This document shows positions 58,301 to 64,000 of a stretch of DNA of 64,000 nt, one piece after another. Source of the DNA: Ooceraea biroi (Eukaryota; Arthropoda; Insecta; Hymenoptera; Formicidae). A model generated the notes under the pieces. The model saw only the letters and a program-made list of their open reading frames with translations. It did no database searches and had not been told where the DNA came from. Positions within the stretch are counted from its first letter, which is position 1; every line of letters begins with the position of its first letter. The translations under genes were made by a program, and so were the position numbers. The stretch lies in the NCBI RefSeq assembly GCF_003672135.1, contig NC_039506.1:5704001-5768000 (forward strand), read 5' to 3'.

Positions 58301-61300
58301 CTGCTAAAACTTTGTTTAATTTATCATTTCGCGAAGAGAAATGATTTATATTTATTATCCATTGGAATAAAATAAATGAGATAAGTATTGTTTCATAAAT
58401 TTGGTATAAAATATCGTTATGTATAATGTTAACTATTTGCCCAGTATTCTCAACTATTAAACAAATTCGTGCGTTGGCTTGAGGTTGTAAAATAAACACT
58501 AATCTCTCGAGAATATCAGCGGCATTAAATCGTATCGCAACCAAAATACAATAAAGTTAAGACATAGAGAAAACAAGAAGAACGAGTTTCTTCCTACGAG
58601 AAAAAAGGTATGCGGAGGCGATGGCGTGTGAAGGATTCTCTAGATATGCTTTTAAGAGAAACACATTGAACATGTTTGTACTTTAGAACATACTTGAAAT
58701 AATCAATTTGAATTTCATGTCACTAGCTGTCAACATCTATTATTTTGATTATTTTTCGCTGATATTTCCAATTTTCAGTTCTTTGAATCGGATCACGACA
58801 GTTAACGTCAAATATTTTCTAAAATTATCTCCAGCATTCAAGAATAAAAATAAAACTGTATCTCTCCACCTATAAAATTCCTTCGATAGATCAAACGTAA
58901 ATCAAGTATGAAGCTTGTTGAAAAACAGAATTCCGATTATGCTTTGAAAGTTAAAGGAAATTCCGTCTTTTAGCCTCGATCTCTTCCGCGTGACTCTCAG
59001 TTTTTTATCCTTTTCAAGAGCGATGCACACGATAAACGCAAGGTAATTGAATTCTCCGCTGAATCGGTGATCCAGGAGCAACGCCCGCGTTTTCTAACCG
59101 GGATTCATTTCACGATAACTCACGGAAAGGAATTCCGCGTCGCGTATAACGCACGATCGGCTATTCCAGCGTTTCCATCAATCCGACACGGTATACGAAC
59201 ACTGAAATAAATCCAGAGAAAACACGAAGCAGGCGTGCGATCCAGGAAACATCAACTCTCCCGAGACGAATAGCAAGATCGTGTAAGCCAATGGACGAAC
59301 GCATAAAATAGGGTGCTCCACAGCTATCGACGCTGTCTTTAGAGATATTTTTCTGCTCGATCTTCTATCAATTTCTTCTCAACAGGAATGTATTACTGAT
59401 GGCCAAACAACGCATTAAAAATTTAAAAGAATCTAAGCGAATCAGACCTGTGCAATAAAAAGAAATAACGAAATGTTGTCGATTGACTTGTGATTAATTT
59501 TTACTACGCGTCGTTTAAGAATCGTAGTTAGAATTGCTAATATATTAAAATACTAAGTCTTTAAAAATTGTGCAAAAAGAAAATGTCGCATAAACAAATA
59601 TTCATCGAGAAAACATCAGTTCTAAATTAAATGGTAATACAGTTGAAAAAGTAATTGGTATTAACTTTATACACAATATATTTGCTATATAACAGTTAAA
59701 TCTTGGAAATTCCTATAAGGATACTTATTTTGTCAAGATTTATGCCGCTTCCTGCAATACGTTTCCTGCGTTTGTATCACGGAATGGCAGAAGCGTCCGG
59801 CGGAATTGTTCGTCGACGGTTATTCCCATGATGCACGGTAGATTAACTTGGTCGACGGACCGCTCGAAAATCATTGCCGGGACAAGATACTTTTACTCAC
59901 AAATTGGAATTTTATCGATGTTAGTAATAAAGTGTCTCCCATCACGTCACGTTGACGCGCAATCACGTGAGAAAGTCGCGGATCAAGTGAAACGCCTGAC
60001 GCTTGGATGAAAATTGCGTCTTTAATGATTTAATGGAAACGATTGAAAATTCCGCAGGAACTGGTGGGTCTGATTATGCACGCTATTACAAGGACTTAAA
60101 TTGGATGCTTATGAAATATCGTATTTCATGATTCTTCCATGTTTAATGTTACCTTCAGTTACGCAAGCTGTATTGTAATATGTGTCTATATCGTTATTTA
60201 ATTTGTAAAAGTTAAATTTTAATTATATTTTGGTTTAGTACATAGGTTTAACATAGTTACTACTTCTAACAAGCAATTTTCTGAAAAATGTAATGTTATT
60301 TCTTTCCAATTAGACAAGAGAAGAATATTATACGTGAATTTAAAGGAAGATGAAACTAAAGCGATAACATTCATCATAAAATCCTAAAAAATATAGTATA
60401 ATAGTCAAATGATAATAGTAATAGATAGAATATTAAGAAAACATGAAAGACTGAGATTGAAAAAGAAGTAGCGCGTTTTATGTTAATGAGAAGCGATATC
60501 GTAAAAATTAATAAAGTGCTACAGCATGATATGCGATATTAATTATTGAGGACATTTAATTACGTATACTTGGACATGTTTCATGCAACTTTCCACATAT
60601 TGAGAAAGCGGTTTAATCGACTATCGAGATTGATACTTGAGTCAGCTTGAAAATCTTGAGATGTGAATTCGTGATTTTTAATGTTTGTAAAACGTTCTCC
60701 AAATTTTAAAAAATTGTTTCGCACCAAGTAACATACGGTAGCTGAACGTAAGGCTCCCAGTAGTAATATTAATATTTAAACAATTGCATTTCACGGAACA
60801 ATACTAAATTCCGCGATAACTTATCGGTGTGGCGAGCACCTATATTGCAATACGTGTACGTATACAGTGCATTATTGCGGTTCAACCATTTCCCGCATGT
60901 TACGCACGTAATCTTAGGTCTTTTATAAACGACGCTTTGTTCGCTTATCTGCTTGCCGTCTATTGGCGAAAGATTGCATCAAAGTTACGTCGTGCGGAAA
61001 GATTTTGATTTCCTGTTACAACCTAGCTCCGACACGATGCACTCGATACCGACGATAATAGAGTATCGTTAACCGCGCGTAAACTTAAGATGTAGACATC
61101 TAAAGTCTAGGAAAAATAGCACAGAGTAGATCCAGATTGTATTGTAATTTTTAATGAAATGCAGATTTCTTTGTTAACACATTAAGTATCGCTCCAATTT
61201 CATGTAACTTTTCATTCAGGCCGCTACAATATTTGTATCACCACCAAGACACGACACAGATTATTTAGTTAATGATCTAATTGTAAGTACATCACAGTTG

Positions 61301-62671
61301 ATTCGATAACAATATAATCTTGCAATATTTCGAAAACGAGACAAATTACTTTGGAAATGGCGCGCGCTAAAAGTGTTAGTAGGCCGAGTAACATGGGACT
61401 TTTGTTTTCACATATGAATAATTGTCGAACACATCTGCGAACCATGCAACCGTATCGTACATCCGTGCGAGTCTGAAACAACGCTAATAAATTATCATGT
61501 TCTTTTCGTGGTATGAACATTTTTCTTTTACGTCGTCTACGACGACGAAAAATCCTCCTTGATCGCGCATGTAAGCAGAACAAGCTCACATTTCTGGCGC
61601 CAAGAGGCGTGAAACTGATGTTTGTCATCGCGAGCCAAAAATATATTGCGTGACGGCACGGAACATAGTGGAACCTCTCTCTTTTCCCTCCAAGGGAAAA
61701 AAATTTCCTCGAGCCACGTGGGAGTCGAACAGGCACATTGTGCGCCTGCTCTCTCACGAATACTCATAAAGCAGATTTTCTCACGCCGCGAGAACGATCT
61801 TGAAAGTAATATTGCGCCGCGCGCTTTTTGATTTAGTAAGGTAGCCGGGTTATGATCCGCGGATAATGGTACTGTAGTAGATTAGATTAGACAAATGTAA
61901 CGCCCTGCTTATTGGTAATTGGAGCAAAAAATGCGTTGATAAGATTCGTTGTCATGCCGATATCGATGCGTTTGTGAGCAATGCAACGAATCTCTCTCTT
62001 CTCTTTTAGTTTTTGATAATTTTAAATTATTTCATTTCTACAGTAATTAAATTTCAATTCTACAGTAATTAAATTTCAATCTTATTGGATTTTATTTTAA
62101 ATTAAAATTTCAATTACGTTACATTTTCTCTCCGACGTAATTCAAATTAAATTGCTTTACTTTTTTTTGCGCAACCTAAACAGCTTATTACTTATCATTT
62201 TTTAATTCTCTGAGATGGAAATTAGTTTATTGCAAAAACCTTTGCTCATATGATTTTTTAAATTAATTTTGTTTGAGAGATGTTTCGTTTTATCGCGCCT
62301 AATTTAAAAGACCAGGGCGGACTTCTTTACCATAAAAATTGTAATTTTAAAATTGAAAATCATGAAGGAACAAACATAAGTGTAACTAGTGACTGAAACA
62401 GTGACTTGAAATTGATGCAACTGTTCTCTGTGCGAAACCTATTTAAACAAAGCGTGTTACTTGAAAAAATGCATGATCATGGCGAAAGTTCACTCACCTT
62501 GTGATTTCGTGGCGTCCTCGAGAGGTTGCTGCGTCCGTTGATGAGGACATTATCGTTGAGAAACGACACATCGCAGGGTGACGGCGGACCTCCGGAGATT
62601 TCCCACTCGGCATCGTCGGTCGTTGACGCATCCAATGTCGCATCGAGCACTATAATGCCACTGTCGCCAAC
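52395..62671 (-). CDS. taperin/phostensin-like protein, C-terminal exons (5' partial)
   Basis: Three minus-strand exons join in phase: 62671-62498, 53077-52891 and 52606-52395. The gene continues beyond the right edge. The first encodes VGDSGIIVLDATLDAS and an acidic Ser/Pro stretch. The second holds IQFDDTATRTFEYPSEASIL, which resembles the conserved block F-x-D-x-x-x-x-T-T-F-E-Y-P-S-E-S-S-L at the C-terminus of vertebrate taperin and phostensin, proteins that bind protein phosphatase 1 and actin. It is followed by a Ser/Thr-rich tail. The third encodes GGGGLASYTPSKVDLTSEGF and ends ETTGDLLY. About 9.4 kb separates exons one and two; smaller exons inside it could have been missed. The family link rests on one motif, so it is moderate. 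Confidence 0.6.
53078..62497 (-). other. large intron of taperin-like gene
   Basis: A 9.4-kb stretch with no exon I could join in frame. Short open frames occur on both strands (longest about 160 codons at 61269-61757). A small inverted repeat GCGTTTTCCA/TGGAAAACGC lies at about 55256-55289. A short GA run occurs near 55971-55983. A GC-richer patch at about 56380-56640 is not recognisably coding. Confidence 0.5.
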
Positions 62672-64000
62672 CTGTAACAAGAGTGATAAAGATAGCTGGT
62701 ATGAGTTTCAAGAAAAATTGTATGTAAAAACGAAGGAATTTAAGAAAAGCAAGTAAAATATAGCAATAACGTCTAAAGCAATATTTTCTTCAGAAATTCT
62801 GTCAGAAATAAAAAATATATAGAATTATGTTGCATGTAGCGTTAAAGAATGTAATTATTCTAAGATTCTGCCATACAGATTTGTTATGTAATAATTACTG
62901 ATTTGATAAAATTACGGCTCTTATATTTAATATTGAAAATTATTGATAATGAAAATTATAATAAATTTAAAAAAATTTTATATAACTTAATGATATTTAT
63001 TGGTATCTTGCTATCATTTAATGTTACTCCATTGTCATTGAAAATAAAACACACAAAATTATTGCAAAAAATTACAGATTATTATATCTTATCTTAAAAC
63101 GGCAAATATAGATACCAAACTATATCTTTTTCAAAAAAGAAAGAAAAACTGTAGCGTGAAAATAGCAAAAACTTTCAAGCAGAAAGTATGCAAGATCACG
63201 ATCCGGCGTCTCCTTGGACATACTTTTCTTTCATTTCTCTTTCTATTCGTGGCTCTTTCTATCGAGGAGGGTGTACTCGAGGAACTCATTTCCCAACCGA
63301 GCGTGAGACGTGTCATCATGTTCCGAAAAAAAGTGTTCTTCGAAAAAGTATTTTCGTTGCGTGTACAATCGAGCGGGCCAAATTACAGTCCGCGGATGTC
63401 TTGGCGCTTCCTGAGCGTTCTCAGCGACGTTTTCTCCGGCGTGCAATCACAAATTATCCCGAAGCGATCTCTTCGGAGGAGTTATCTCGCGGCGGTTACT
63501 TTTCTCCTTTTGTTAACAATGGAGTTGTCTCGGGGACGATGCGCGGAGGTGCGCTCTCGAACGCACTCGAATGCCGTGACGATGGTTACATTCACGCGAG
63601 TCGGCAGTCAGTCATTATGGTTACCGCCTTTCAAGACTGTCTCTTGAATGGGACATCCTGTCGTGTCAGACAGAAGAGGGAAACGGGAAACGTGAGTGAT
63701 ACAAATACTTGGCTAGCCTTCGAATCGCCCTTCGACGCTTTGAGCTGACCATATCCCTTGATCCCTTCGCTCGAATCCCGTTGCGAAATGCAGCAACAGG
63801 ATATGGCGAAAGAAACGCTACGACTTCGTCGGAAACTTTGTACAGAATTATTCGACATCTGTTGCCCGCCAGCACGTGTTGTTTCTTCAAGAAAACACGT
63901 CATATCCCTTCGCGTGTGAAACAGTACTTCCAAAATATTAAAATGACAAACACACGTACATAATGTTAAAATGTAGAGAGAAATTAATAAATAAGATGGT
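62672..64000. other. right edge: upstream intron and unassigned CpG-richer block
   Basis: The part next to 62671 is upstream intron of the taperin-like gene (acceptor TTACAG). From about 63180 to 63750 the composition is richer in CG, and two plus-strand frames overlap (63156-63647 and 63188-63748). One contains a signal-peptide-like YLAAVTFLLLLTMELSRGRC. Neither has a recognisable family, so I leave it unassigned. Confidence 0.35.

Noticed and set aside
61269..61757. 162-codon minus-strand frame inside the taperin-like intron
   Set aside because: No recognisable domain, irregular composition, and no splice border that would join it in phase to the neighbouring exons.
61690..61770. tRNA-like motif (GTTCGACTCCCAC on the minus strand)
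   Set aside because: The sequence around it does not form a five-base T stem and there is no matching acceptor or anticodon arm.

Overview
The window is nuclear DNA of an insect. The base composition (AT-rich background with sharp CpG-dense islands at 5' ends), short introns with GT..AG borders, mariner and hAT transposons and animal-type orthologues all point that way. A hymenopteran, perhaps an ant, is my best guess, but that is inference. There is no bacterial or organellar feature. Exon borders were read by eye from splice sites and reading-frame phase; for every multi-exon gene below the phases add up.

Layout, left to right. (1) + strand, 439-11721: a smoothelin-like gene, entering from the left edge, with one huge exon (3949-8174) that ends in its own stop and a distal set of exons encoding a calponin-homology domain. 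(2) 11845-14148: a foldback element built of short tandem repeats, with a frameshifted mariner (12397-13685) inside it. (3) + 14995-16202: SPT4. (4) - 19452-16975: gamma-synergin-like EH-domain protein. (5) 20051-22145: a dense cluster of hairpin and hAT-type elements, several nested in one another. (6) + 22491-22931: intronless mago nashi. (7) + 23534-23866: small zinc-binding protein of unknown role. (8) - 28891-27015: GDPD1/4-type glycerophosphodiesterase. (9) + 29576-33507: SMARCAD1/Etl1 chromatin remodeller. (10) - 37903-34230: nucleoporin Nup54, with an unrelated transmembrane-protein gene on the opposite strand (36811-37592) inside its first intron. (11) 38213-39471: a second, decayed mariner. 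(12) - 47869-42491: metabotropic GABA-B receptor subunit 1. (13) + 49164-50018: Mediator subunit MED22. (14) - 62671-52395: the 3' part of a taperin/phostensin-like gene leaving through the right edge.

The genes do not form one pathway. They are mostly housekeeping nuclear factors (SPT4, mago nashi, SMARCAD1, Nup54, MED22) interleaved with membrane and cytoskeletal genes. Two head-to-head pairs (GDPD/SMARCAD1 and GABBR1/MED22) probably share CpG-rich divergent promoters. The most unusual points are the two mutually exclusive ends of the smoothelin-like gene, the gene nested in Nup54, the layered insertion history at 20.0-22.1 kb, and three strong hairpins or palindromes not explained by genes.
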